The notes beneath the pieces were generated by a model. It was not told where the DNA came from and ran no database searches. It was given only the letters and a program-made list of their open reading frames with translations. A stretch of 64,000 bases of DNA from Prevotella sp. UBA4330 (lineage in GTDB: Bacteria; Bacteroidota; Bacteroidia; Bacteroidales; Bacteroidaceae): positions 78,178-142,177 of the forward strand of contig DGTS01000015.1 of the NCBI GenBank assembly GCA_002394385.1. The letters run 5' to 3'. The position numbers were made by a program, and so were the translations under genes. Positions 26,674-34,709 of the stretch are shown one piece after another. Position 1 is the stretch's first letter; every line of letters begins with the position of its first letter.

Positions 26674-27447
26674 ATGATAAGCGACAAAGCAGTAATCAGC
26701 CCCAATGCGAAGATAGGCAACGGAGTAACAATCTATCCCTTCGCATATATCGAAGACGACGTGGAAATCGGCGACGATTGCGTCATCTATCCATTCGTGA
26801 GCATCATGCGAGGCTCTACGCTCGGCAAGGGCAACAAGATACACCAGGGCACCGTGATAGGAGCCATCCCGCAAGACTTCAACTACAAAGGCGACATGAC
26901 ACGCGTGGTTATCGGAGAGAACAACATCATACGCGAAAACGTCGTCATCAACCGCGCAACATACAAGGAAGGCATTACGCGCATTGGCAACCGCAACTTC
27001 ATCATGGAGGGTGTGCACATCTCGCACGACTGCACCGTTGGTGATGGCTGTGTCTTCGGCTACGGAACCAAGATTGCAGGTGACACTGAGTTCCAAAACG
27101 GAGTGATACTCTCATCCAATGTTATTGTGAACCCTGGTGTGCGCGTCGGCATTGCAGCCATGATAAGCAGCGGATGCCGCATCAGCAAGGACGTGCCGCC
27201 GTACATCGTGGCAGACGGCAGCCCCGTGAAGTACAGCGGACTAAACGCACAAGTGCTCTCGAACCACGGCGTTGACCAGAAGACACTGAACCACATCGCC
27301 AATGCCTACCGACTCATCTTCCACGGACAAACGAGTGTCTTCGATGCCGTGATGCAGGTGAAAGAGCAGGTACCAGACGGCGAAGAGGTGCGCAACATCG
27401 TGTCGTTCATCCAAAACACCAACCTTGGAATAATAAGCAAGATATAA
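26674..27447 (+). CDS. lpxA: UDP-N-acetylglucosamine acyltransferase, LpxA
   Basis: Transfers a hydroxyacyl chain from ACP to UDP-GlcNAc, the first step of lipid A synthesis. The left-handed beta-helix hexapeptide repeats run from about 5 to 190. The catalytic His is in GVHISHDCTVG, matching the E. coli NAHIAHDCTVG motif. The C-terminal helical region is typical (NHIANAYRLIF). Length 257 is normal. The gene is not next to lpxC, lpxD or fabZ, which is unusual: it may be the main copy relocated or a second paralogue. Confidence 0.9.
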   Translation: MISDKAVISPNAKIGNGVTIYPFAYIEDDVEIGDDCVIYPFVSIMRGSTLGKGNKIHQGTVIGAIPQDFNYKGDMTRVVIGENNIIRENVVINRATYKEGITRIGNRNFIMEGVHISHDCTVGDGCVFGYGTKIAGDTEFQNGVILSSNVIVNPGVRVGIAAMISSGCRISKDVPPYIVADGSPVKYSGLNAQVLSNHGVDQKTLNHIANAYRLIFHGQTSVFDAVMQVKEQVPDGEEVRNIVSFIQNTNLGIISKI

Positions 27448-27482
27448 TTTCATACCTATTTACTAAAGTAAAAGCATCACAA

Positions 27483-27511
27483 CGGGGGACAAGTCGGGAG
27501 ACTCGCCCCCG
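27483..27511 (+). terminator. Terminator after lpxA
   Basis: CGGGGG (27483-27488) pairs with CCCCCG (27506-27511), with an inner AGTC-GGGA-GACT stem, then CTTTTTCTT. Confidence 0.8.
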
Positions 27512-27656
27512 CTTTTTCTTAACATCCTAAATATCAACACAAAAGAAGAGCGCTAGAGACACACATGCAATGGAGAAACACTATATGGTTCCCGCGTTTT
27601 GGAAAATTCTGAAAAGTATTTGAGATGTACGGCAAAGAAAAAGATAACGTTTTCCC

Positions 27657-27687
27657 TTTGCCATAATCTCTGCTTTTTGTACCTTTG
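27657..27687 (+). promoter_or_regulatory. Promoter of the GH30 gene
   Basis: TTTG (27657-27660), 19 bp, TACCTTTG (27680-27687), 27 bp before the ATG. Confidence 0.75.
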
Positions 27688-27714
27688 CAGCCGAACTACT
27701 AATTATCTCAAGAC

Positions 27715-29250
27715 ATGAACAGATTTTTTACTTTATTACTTTTATGTGTTGCCGCTATCGGCAGTTATGCTGATGACAAACATGGTGCTCCACCAACAAT
27801 TAAGTTGGTAGTGACCGATCAACGTTGCCAGAAAATTACAGGATTCGGCGCAGCCTGCTGCGACGGAGCGATGAAACCGTTTGGCACCGACACCCAACCT
27901 ACAAGCAGGCTCTTCGGTCCAAAGACGAAAATCGGACTCAACATCATGCGTATGGAGATTTCGCCAAGTTTCACTGGCGACAACTGGGGCGACTACGACT
28001 GGAACGGCTCTCTGCCCTCAGCCAAAATCGTTAAGAATCGTGGCGGTATCGTATTCGGCACGCCATGGTCGCCTCCAGGAGAATACAAGACCAACGGTGT
28101 TGCACAAGGCGGCAACTCTGAAGAGCAGGGCTACCAGAAGGGAAAACTTCGCGAAGACTGCTACGACAAGTTCTTCCCTTGGCTCAACTCATATCTTCAA
28201 TGGATGAAAGACCACGGCGTTAACGTTGATGCCGTTTCCATTCAGAACGAACCCGACTGGTGGGTAAACTATTCCGGCTGTCTCTATGACCCACAAGACC
28301 TGGTGAAACTTGTCAAGAACCACGCACACATGCTCGACAGGGAGACCTTCAACGGCGTAAGACTCATCAGCGGCGAGAGCCTTGGCTTCACGCAGAACTA
28401 TACCGACCCGCTGATGCAGGATGCCACATGCCGCGAACAGATAGACATCGTGGCAGGACACCTCTACGGCCACGCACCACTCCAATACATGAAGAACTCT
28501 GCCATTCTTCCAACGCAATATGGCAAGGAGGTGTGGATGACCGAGCACTCTTCTACCGACAACATCGGCGACCGTCTTCCCAACTGGCACGAGCAGTTGC
28601 TCTTTGCAGAGGAACTCAACGAGTGCATGCTGGCAGGATGCACAGGATATATTTACTGGTACATGCGTGCCCACTGGGCATTCATCGGCACTGGCGAGGA
28701 AAAATATGGTCCTGAAAACGTGAAAAACGCACTGTTGCCACGCGCCTATGTGCTGTCCCACTTCTCAAAGAACGTCACAGGCTCTACACGCCTCGCAACA
28801 GAACAGGACATGACCTCTGGCGCAGAGGCTCCACGAGAGTTCTCGGCATACATCAAGGGTGACTCGCTTATCGTGATGTGTATCGATACCACAGCCAACG
28901 AACTCAACCTGAAAGTGGAACTGCCCTACCCCGTGAAGAGCGGCACCCACCTGCTGTCAACAGGCAACGAAACAAGCCAACTGTGCCAGAAGTCGGAAAT
29001 CGTCATTGACAATCCTACCAACAAACTGACTCTCCCGAAGCCTGCACGCAGCCTTAACACATACATCTTCATCATCGACAGGCCCACAACTGCCATTCAG
29101 GACATCAAGTCGGCTGACGAGTTCGATGACAATGATGATGAGGCGAAGACCTATTACGACCTGCAGGGACGAAGGCTCGACCATCCGCAAGGACTGTGCA
29201 TCGAGAAGAGTGCCAGCGGCAAGACCCGGAAGATCATGATGGAGCGTTAA
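27715..29250 (+). CDS. GH30 endo-xylanase-type glycosidase
   Basis: A signal peptide (1-19) precedes a GH30 (beta/alpha)8 plus side beta domain. The predicted acid/base is Glu179 in SIQNEPDW and the nucleophile Glu277 in VWMTEHSS; ITGFGAACCDGAM is the typical N-terminal strand. The sequence looks like the xylanase branch (GH30_8), but the subfamily cannot be fixed by eye. The C-terminus carries YYDLQGRRL, then GLCIE, a variant of the tail on other exported proteins here. It converges with a GH43/CBM6 gene across a terminator; both suit xylan or arabinoxylan. Confidence 0.88.
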   Translation: MNRFFTLLLLCVAAIGSYADDKHGAPPTIKLVVTDQRCQKITGFGAACCDGAMKPFGTDTQPTSRLFGPKTKIGLNIMRMEISPSFTGDNWGDYDWNGSLPSAKIVKNRGGIVFGTPWSPPGEYKTNGVAQGGNSEEQGYQKGKLREDCYDKFFPWLNSYLQWMKDHGVNVDAVSIQNEPDWWVNYSGCLYDPQDLVKLVKNHAHMLDRETFNGVRLISGESLGFTQNYTDPLMQDATCREQIDIVAGHLYGHAPLQYMKNSAILPTQYGKEVWMTEHSSTDNIGDRLPNWHEQLLFAEELNECMLAGCTGYIYWYMRAHWAFIGTGEEKYGPENVKNALLPRAYVLSHFSKNVTGSTRLATEQDMTSGAEAPREFSAYIKGDSLIVMCIDTTANELNLKVELPYPVKSGTHLLSTGNETSQLCQKSEIVIDNPTNKLTLPKPARSLNTYIFIIDRPTTAIQDIKSADEFDDNDDEAKTYYDLQGRRLDHPQGLCIEKSASGKTRKIMMER

Positions 29251-29275
29251 TCCATACTTGACAATACATAACAAT

Positions 29276-29308
29276 AAATCCCGCCATCGAGTGTCGATGA
29301 CGGGATTT
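29276..29308. terminator. Bidirectional terminator between GH30 and GH43
   Basis: AAATCCCG-c-CATCGA (29276-29290) pairs with TCGATG-a-CGGGATTT (29294-29308) around a GTG loop, with T-rich flanks on both strands. Confidence 0.8.
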
Positions 29309-29336
29309 CTTATTTCTGTACAGTCGGATTCTGATG

Positions 29337-31076
29337 TTATTCCGACAGAGTCTTTCGTGTGCGACTTACGCCGTTAGCATCGGTGTAACGCTCAATAACG
29401 ATGCCACGGTGCTGCTGAGCCTCTGGCAAGCGGCGTCCCCACAGGTCATAGCGCATGACATTGTCGCGAGTGCCGTTCTCTATCTCAAAGATGCCCGTAG
29501 CACCATCCTCGACAAACTGCCATCCATCCACATAGAAGTCGGTGGCTTCGGTGACTGCCACAAAGAAGTTGTTTTTCTCGCCCTTGAACTTGCTGGCATT
29601 CACCTCGAAGGTCTGATCCTCCATCTCTGTCGATGAGAACTCTATTGTTTCCACCGGACGCCCTGCCCTGCTGAAGCGCAACTCTATCTTAGCGGTTCCC
29701 TTGGCGCGAATAGTGAATTTACCTGCACCGGTGGCACCGAAGTCAACTTTGCGCTGAGATATCCATGCGCCACCCTTCATGTTCACCTGCATGTTTGCCG
29801 AAGCGTCGTTGCCAAGCCTGCTGATGCGTGTGTTCTTAGTGATATTGGTGAAGTCCTCATACTCCACACCACCGCAACTTGCCATGGTCTCTGCCTCCTG
29901 CCACTGGAAAGGATTCAGATTCTTGATTGCCGTCACGCCCTCAATGTTTGGCGTTACCTGAGAAATGTTCTGAGTGCTCTCGTTCACCGAGACTTTGTTC
30001 ACACAGATCGAGCGGAATATGCCACAGTCATTGTCAATGACACCTGCCTCTCTCCATTTCTGCATCAGCGGAGCAGCGTGATATATGTGGTAATATTCGC
30101 CCTGGAACTTCTGCAGGTGCGAGTGGTTGTTGTTGGTTCCCATGCCGGGATGCGGTCCATAGACTCCCTTGTAAACCCATGAGTTAGGGTCGGTGGGGTT
30201 GTCTGAAACCATATAGCACATGGTGCAAACGCCTGGCTTTGGTGCGCTGATGCCATGTTCCGCCTTGTAGGCGTTCCAATCGGCATCGACACGGTCGGCC
30301 CAGTTAGAGCAGTAGGTATAGACATACTTTCCGCCAATAACATTCAGTTCGTTCGCCTCGAAGTGATACGGTGCATGTATCTTTACGGCAGCGCCATCGA
30401 CCTCTGTCATCGAGGGCTTCAACTTCACGATGCGTGCAGCCTCGGGCATAATCGTGCTTGGACCGAGTCCGCCGAAAGAAAGCCAGCCCACGCCGTTATC
30501 GTCAATTACTACGCCCGGGTCGAAGTTGGCATTGGTTCCCTGCGGGTTGGCACCTTGTGTGTCGTAATGCACCAGCAACCTGTTGTTAGGCGATTTCCAC
30601 GGTCCCAAGGGCGACTCGGCCTTCAGCACGCCAACGCCGTGACTGCTGTTGCAGAAGTAGAGGAAGAACTCGTCCTTGCCGTCATCAGTGGTGCGCCATG
30701 TCACCGACGGAGCCCACGATACGCCGAAGCCCTGATACCATGGGCGGGTGACCCACGAAGAGCATAATCTTGCCACGTCGATGGTGCCGTGGAAAGTCCA
30801 GTTCACCATGTCGTCGGTCGAGAACACCACAATCGACTTGATACTCCCGTACGTGTTTTCGCCCTTCTTGCCGTTGGCAACAAACTGCTGATGGTCGTTG
30901 CTGCCATATACATACAGTCGGCCATTGTACTCCAGGGCTGTGGGGTCTGCGCAGAACACGCAGGCGCTAATTGGGTTGTTACTACTTGTTCCCTTGTAGT
31001 CAGGGGCTAGTGTTTGTGCATTCGGTTGCAGGCATGCCGCCACGGCAACCGCTGTCATGAGTAATTTTTTGTACAT
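29337..31076 (-). CDS. GH43 glycosidase with C-terminal CBM6-like module
   Basis: Likely a beta-xylosidase/arabinofuranosidase acting on arabinoxylan. ATG 31076 (MYKKLLMTAVAVAACLQPNAQ) gives a signal peptide and lies after the promoter box at 31105-31112. The five-bladed propeller shows the catalytic base Asp44 in FCADPTALEY, the modulating Asp186 in NFDPGVV and the acid Glu240 in HFEANEL. Residues about 385-515 resemble CBM6 (FQWQEAETMA onward). The protein ends with YDLWGRRL and RGIVIE, an export-type tail. GH43 specificity cannot be read from the sequence alone. Confidence 0.88.
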   Translation of the reverse strand: MYKKLLMTAVAVAACLQPNAQTLAPDYKGTSSNNPISACVFCADPTALEYNGRLYVYGSNDHQQFVANGKKGENTYGSIKSIVVFSTDDMVNWTFHGTIDVARLCSSWVTRPWYQGFGVSWAPSVTWRTTDDGKDEFFLYFCNSSHGVGVLKAESPLGPWKSPNNRLLVHYDTQGANPQGTNANFDPGVVIDDNGVGWLSFGGLGPSTIMPEAARIVKLKPSMTEVDGAAVKIHAPYHFEANELNVIGGKYVYTYCSNWADRVDADWNAYKAEHGISAPKPGVCTMCYMVSDNPTDPNSWVYKGVYGPHPGMGTNNNHSHLQKFQGEYYHIYHAAPLMQKWREAGVIDNDCGIFRSICVNKVSVNESTQNISQVTPNIEGVTAIKNLNPFQWQEAETMASCGGVEYEDFTNITKNTRISRLGNDASANMQVNMKGGAWISQRKVDFGATGAGKFTIRAKGTAKIELRFSRAGRPVETIEFSSTEMEDQTFEVNASKFKGEKNNFFVAVTEATDFYVDGWQFVEDGATGIFEIENGTRDNVMRYDLWGRRLPEAQQHRGIVIERYTDANGVSRTRKTLSE

Positions 31077-31104
31077 AATAAATATAGGTAAGTCATTCAA
31101 TGTG

Positions 31105-31112
31105 CAAAGATA
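31105..31112 (-). promoter_or_regulatory. Promoter -7 box of the GH43 gene
   Basis: TATCTTTG on the minus strand, 28 bp before the chosen start. Confidence 0.6.
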
Positions 31113-31155
31113 CTATTATTTTTTGAAACGAACGTATTTTTTACACTTTTTTCAT

Positions 31156-31581
31156 TCACGATGTCGCGCGCTTCGCCGTGCAGCCATCAGTCAGCCTGCG
31201 ATGAATCTTGTGCGACATGTCGCCGTCGGCGTTGCCGAAACGCTGTCCGAAGGGGGTGTAGATGCAGCGGAATCCCGTGATGTTGCGGTCGGTGTGGAAG
31301 TCCTCGGGCGTGTCTGCGGGCATGCTTTTCACGCCGATATACATCTTCCCCATCTCGCCCATGTTCACCACATGCCCGTCGAGCATTGCCCTCCGTATAG
31401 TGTCGAAGAGTTCGGTCATCACCAGCCTCACGTCAGAGACCTTCGCCGAGCAGTTCTCCTGAATCTCCCGCTCTATCTCCTCCATTGTCACCTCGGTGTT
31501 CTTCACCGTGCGTGCATAATACTTACCGTAGTTCTTGTCATTCGTGAATTTACACTGTTCAAGTCTGTACCTTATTGCCAT
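31156..31581 (-). CDS. HU-family (HU-like) DNA-binding protein
   Basis: The 141-residue basic protein has the divergent HU-like pattern common in Bacteroidales: MAIRYRLEQC at the N-terminus, then VTMEEIEREIQENCSAKVSDV (in pieces) and a helix-rich dimerisation part, then a beta arm near GHVVNMGEMGKMYI. A basic C-terminal extension follows. Such proteins bind DNA non-specifically or structure-specifically. A good promoter precedes it (31623-31654) and a 22-bp repeat array lies further upstream at 31685-31750. Confidence 0.8.
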   Translation of the reverse strand: MAIRYRLEQCKFTNDKNYGKYYARTVKNTEVTMEEIEREIQENCSAKVSDVRLVMTELFDTIRRAMLDGHVVNMGEMGKMYIGVKSMPADTPEDFHTDRNITGFRCIYTPFGQRFGNADGDMSHKIHRRLTDGCTAKRATS

Positions 31582-31622
31582 ATCTGTTCTCTCCTGTTTT
31601 GTTAGTTTTAATTATTCTGCCG

Positions 31623-31654
31623 CAAAGGTACAACACAGGAGCGCCGAAAGCAAA
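31623..31654 (-). promoter_or_regulatory. Promoter of the HU-like gene
   Basis: On the minus strand TTTG (31651-31654), 20 bp, TACCTTTG (31623-31630); the ATG follows about 41 bp downstream with a GGAGAG ribosome site before it. Confidence 0.75.
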
Positions 31655-31684
31655 CATGCGATATATACCAACGTGATATACGGA

Positions 31685-31750
31685 AGTAAAATAGGCTATT
31701 TTACTGAGCAATATAGGCTATTTTACTGAACAATATAGCCTATTTTACTT
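31685..31750. repeat. 22-bp periodic array, GTAAAATAGGCTATTTTAC family, 3 units
   Basis: Exactly 66 bp; central doublets GG, GG, CC at 31694, 31716 and 31738. Same unit order and same outer ends as the array at 18705-18770. It lies upstream of the HU-like gene and downstream of the JetD-like gene. Confidence 0.9.
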
Positions 31751-31840
31751 TTCAAAAGGGCTGCAGTTGTTAAGCATAAAAGCAAGAGTAACTGCCGCAA
31801 CGGGCATTACTTTCGGTTTGTTGCTGTATGTATTTTTGTG

Positions 31841-32701
31841 TTACTTGAAGTCGTCCATTGGCGAGTAGCAGCGGTGTTGCGCGTCTATTAGTTCCACGAG
31901 TCGTTTCAGGCGCAGGTCGGTTATGGGCACGTTATGGTAGAGAGCCTGCTGCGCGTTATATCTCATCCTGCTGCCCCGCCCTATCAGTTCTTCCACGTTT
32001 CGGGGCACGAGGAACGACGCTCTCTCGCCAATGCGTGAGTAGATGTCGTGCTGGAAGGTGTAGATGGATGTGAAGTCGAAGTCGGCAAAATGGATATACT
32101 GGTTGCCGACAGTCTTCAGCCATCGTGCCAGTTCGCCACCGCCTGGATGCCGGTGCACGAAGAGTATTTTCTTCTGCGGGAAGAGGTTGAGGAAACTGCG
32201 TATGCGGTGGAACACCTCAGCGTTCTCCACTCCCACGACGAGCACGTCGCGCGGCACGCTGAACATCTTGTATTCATAGATGTAAAGATAGGTTCCCTGC
32301 GGCGGCTCAATGGTGAAGTGCCTGCCGCCCACCTGTGCCTTGATGGGCTCTACTGACGTGACGAGGAAACCGTCCATCGGACTGGGCTTGACGTTGCGCT
32401 GCTCTGTCAGCGTCTCTGGGTTTTCGGGTGCTTGCTGCTTGTCCGACTCTGAGAAAATGTAGTCGTGGAAACTCTGCAGGTCTTGTATGCTGAGTTCTTC
32501 AGAGAGATACTGCTTCAGTCGTTCCAGGCCCACTGCCTTGAATGTTGTTCTCGAGCCATGCTGCGATGCAGGCACGATGACTCCCTCGCGCTTCATTTTG
32601 TCAAACAGCCGAGTCTGTGTCTCGCTTAGTGTCAACTCTTCCCCGTTGTACAAAGCGAGCAGGCGCTTCAGTGCGCCCTGTGTGGGCTTCTGTTTTTTCA
32701 T
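31841..32701 (-). CDS. JetD/TOPRIM-like nuclease-type protein, stand-alone
   Basis: The 286-residue protein has an N-terminal winged-helix-like segment (about 1-70). Its C-terminal domain (about 150-285) resembles the TOPRIM fold of Wadjet JetD and topoisomerase VI subunit A: VGVENAEVF (Glu159), a central LFVHRHPGGGELARWL strand-loop, then FADFDFTSIYTF with a DxD pair (207/209). In JetD these residues hold metal for DNA cleavage. No JetA, JetB or JetC gene is near, so this is not a complete Wadjet system. It could be a solitary homologue with another role. The fold call is by motif only. Confidence 0.55.
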   Translation of the reverse strand: MKKQKPTQGALKRLLALYNGEELTLSETQTRLFDKMKREGVIVPASQHGSRTTFKAVGLERLKQYLSEELSIQDLQSFHDYIFSESDKQQAPENPETLTEQRNVKPSPMDGFLVTSVEPIKAQVGGRHFTIEPPQGTYLYIYEYKMFSVPRDVLVVGVENAEVFHRIRSFLNLFPQKKILFVHRHPGGGELARWLKTVGNQYIHFADFDFTSIYTFQHDIYSRIGERASFLVPRNVEELIGRGSRMRYNAQQALYHNVPITDLRLKRLVELIDAQHRCYSPMDDFK

Positions 32702-32744
32702 AATAAGACTTAATTAGATTTTGAACGCAAGCAGTTTTACTCCG

Positions 32745-32752
32745 CAAATATA
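32745..32752 (-). promoter_or_regulatory. Promoter -7 box of the JetD-like gene
   Basis: TATATTTG on the minus strand, 43 bp before the start. Further upstream lies an AATGATA-AG-TATCATT palindrome (32761-32776) in a very AT-rich stretch. Confidence 0.5.
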
Positions 32753-32925
32753 TGAAAAAAAATGATAAGTATCATTATTTTTGTGATAAAATGTTATAAT
32801 TGATAATAAAATTTAACACTTCCCAGTCTTAGAGGTGGTTTTATGCGTATTGCGGAAATGCTCTGCCAGATATGCGAAAAAGCATTAAAGTGGAAGAAGA
32901 GCACAATAATATTGGACAAAAGATG

Positions 32926-32955
32926 TTTGTATTAGAAATATTATTTGTATTTTTG
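32926..32955 (+). promoter_or_regulatory. Promoter of aroA and probably the genes downstream
   Basis: TTTG (32926-32929), 18 bp, TATTTTTG (32948-32955), 44 bp before the ATG at 33000. Confidence 0.7.
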
Positions 32956-32999
32956 CATGGCAAAAGGAAACAATAAACGAATATAGAATAACTATTGAA

Positions 33000-34253
33000 A
33001 TGACATACAAGATTACGGCGCCAAGCCGTATTGAGACAAGCATAAAACTGCCGGCAAGCAAGAGCATCAGCAACCGCGCACTGGTAATAAGCGCGCTGGC
33101 GGGGGCGAAGAAGATGCCCGACAACCTTAGCAACTGCGACGACACCGACGTTATCGTGAAGGCGCTGCGCGACAATCCCTACGAGATAGACATCAAGGGG
33201 GCAGGCACTGCTATGCGGTTCATGACGGCATACCTCTCGGTGACGCCTGGCGAGCATATCCTGACGGGCACCGAGCGCATGAAGCACCGCCCGATAAAGG
33301 TGCTGGTTGACGCGCTGAGGTATCTCGGAGCAGATATAGAATACTTAGGCGAGGAGGGATTCCCGCCGCTGAAAATCAAGGGAAAGGCTCTTCACGGCGG
33401 CAGAGTGCAGATTCCAGGCAATGTCAGTTCGCAGTATATCTCGGCTCTGCTCATGATAGGTCCAGTGCTGAAAGGCGGTCTGGAACTGCAACTAACGGGC
33501 GACATCATATCAAGACCATACATCGACCTCACGCTGCATACAATGCACGACTACGGCGCAAAGGCTGAGTGGAGCGACGTGAGAACCGTAGTGGCAGAGC
33601 CCACGGGCTACCGCGAGCGGCAGTTTGTCATCGAGAACGACTGGAGTGCAGCCTCCTATTGGTACGAGATGATGGCCATCATGGGCGACTTCACAAGCAA
33701 CGTAAAACTGTCGGGACTCATCGATGCCTCGCGGCAAGGCGACTCTGGTCTGCGCTACCTGTTCTCGATGCTCGGCGTGAAGACATCGTTCAAGGACAAT
33801 ATCAAGACCGAGCCTACCGAGGCAACGCTGAAAGTGACGCTCTCTATGCTGTCGAAACTTGACTTCGACTTCTCTGGCCAGCCCGACCTTACGCAGACCT
33901 TCGTCGTGGCTTGCGCCATGATGAACATTCCGTTCCACTTCACCGGACTCTCCACGCTGCGCATCAAGGAGACCGACCGCATCGAGGCTCTGGAGAAGGA
34001 GATGCGCAAACTGGGCTTTGTGGTCAAGGACGCCAACGACTCCGAACTGATATGGGACGGCGAGCATTGCGAACCGACAATGGAGCCCATCGACACCTAC
34101 GAGGACCATCGCATGGCAATGGCATTCGCCGCCGCGTCTATAAGATTCCCGGGACTGATGATTAACAACCCAGAGGTGGTGACAAAGAGTTACCCCGACT
34201 TCTGGGAACACCTGAAGCAGGCTGGATTCACGATTGAGGAAATAGATAATTGA
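33000..34253 (+). CDS. aroA: 3-phosphoshikimate 1-carboxyvinyltransferase (EPSP synthase)
   Basis: Joins phosphoenolpyruvate to shikimate 3-phosphate in aromatic amino acid synthesis. The N-terminal LPASKSISNRALVISAL binds phosphate groups, and the GTAMRF loop and RIKETDRI motif are family hallmarks. The C-terminal half has the conserved DHRMAMAFA. Length 417 is normal. It is followed by a small membrane protein and the type IX secretion genes in the same direction; they may be cotranscribed. Confidence 0.95.
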   Translation: MTYKITAPSRIETSIKLPASKSISNRALVISALAGAKKMPDNLSNCDDTDVIVKALRDNPYEIDIKGAGTAMRFMTAYLSVTPGEHILTGTERMKHRPIKVLVDALRYLGADIEYLGEEGFPPLKIKGKALHGGRVQIPGNVSSQYISALLMIGPVLKGGLELQLTGDIISRPYIDLTLHTMHDYGAKAEWSDVRTVVAEPTGYRERQFVIENDWSAASYWYEMMAIMGDFTSNVKLSGLIDASRQGDSGLRYLFSMLGVKTSFKDNIKTEPTEATLKVTLSMLSKLDFDFSGQPDLTQTFVVACAMMNIPFHFTGLSTLRIKETDRIEALEKEMRKLGFVVKDANDSELIWDGEHCEPTMEPIDTYEDHRMAMAFAAASIRFPGLMINNPEVVTKSYPDFWEHLKQAGFTIEEIDN

Positions 34254-34295
34254 CAACCGGCAACCGATAGTTGGCGTTTGCCCGACAAAAAAGAT

Positions 34296-34685
34296 ATGCT
34301 CTATCTCGTAATTGCATTAGTAGTGCTGGGCGCTATCGCCGCCATGCTGGGACTGCTGTCACACAATAAAGACGGCAGTCCAGACGTTATTAATAATAAC
34401 ACAGCAACCTGCGCAACATGCAACGGCAGCGACCCGCGCTGCGAACAGGAGTGCATGATGGAGGCAGCAACGAAACCCATAGAGTATTTCGACGACGAGG
34501 AACTGGACAAGTTCGCGGAACGACGCTCTGACAGTTACACCGACGACGAGGCCGAGATGTTCAGAGAAGTGCTTTACACCATGAAGCCAGAAGAGGTGAA
34601 AGACTGGTGCCGAAGCCTCACACTGCGCCGCGTCAGCCTGCCCGACCAGGTCAAGGACGAGGTGATGGTGATAATAGACAGTTGA
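34296..34685 (+). CDS. Small membrane-anchored protein with a Cys cluster, unknown
   Basis: From ATG 34296 the protein begins MLYLVIALVVLGAIAAMLGL, one membrane helix. A short region with four cysteines follows (CATCNGSDPRCEQEC), then an acidic soluble domain rich in Asp and Glu. A TTG at 34278 would add six residues (MPDKKD) and cannot be excluded. The Cys spacing could bind a metal or form disulfides. It lies between aroA and porW; I do not recognise the family. Confidence 0.65.
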   Translation: MLYLVIALVVLGAIAAMLGLLSHNKDGSPDVINNNTATCATCNGSDPRCEQECMMEAATKPIEYFDDEELDKFAERRSDSYTDDEAEMFREVLYTMKPEEVKDWCRSLTLRRVSLPDQVKDEVMVIIDS

Positions 34686-34709
34686 TGTGATTACGCTGAA
34701 AAGAAGATA

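Noticed and set aside
31841..32701. Complete Wadjet defence system
   Set aside because: Only a JetD-like protein is present; neighbouring genes are HU-like and aroA.
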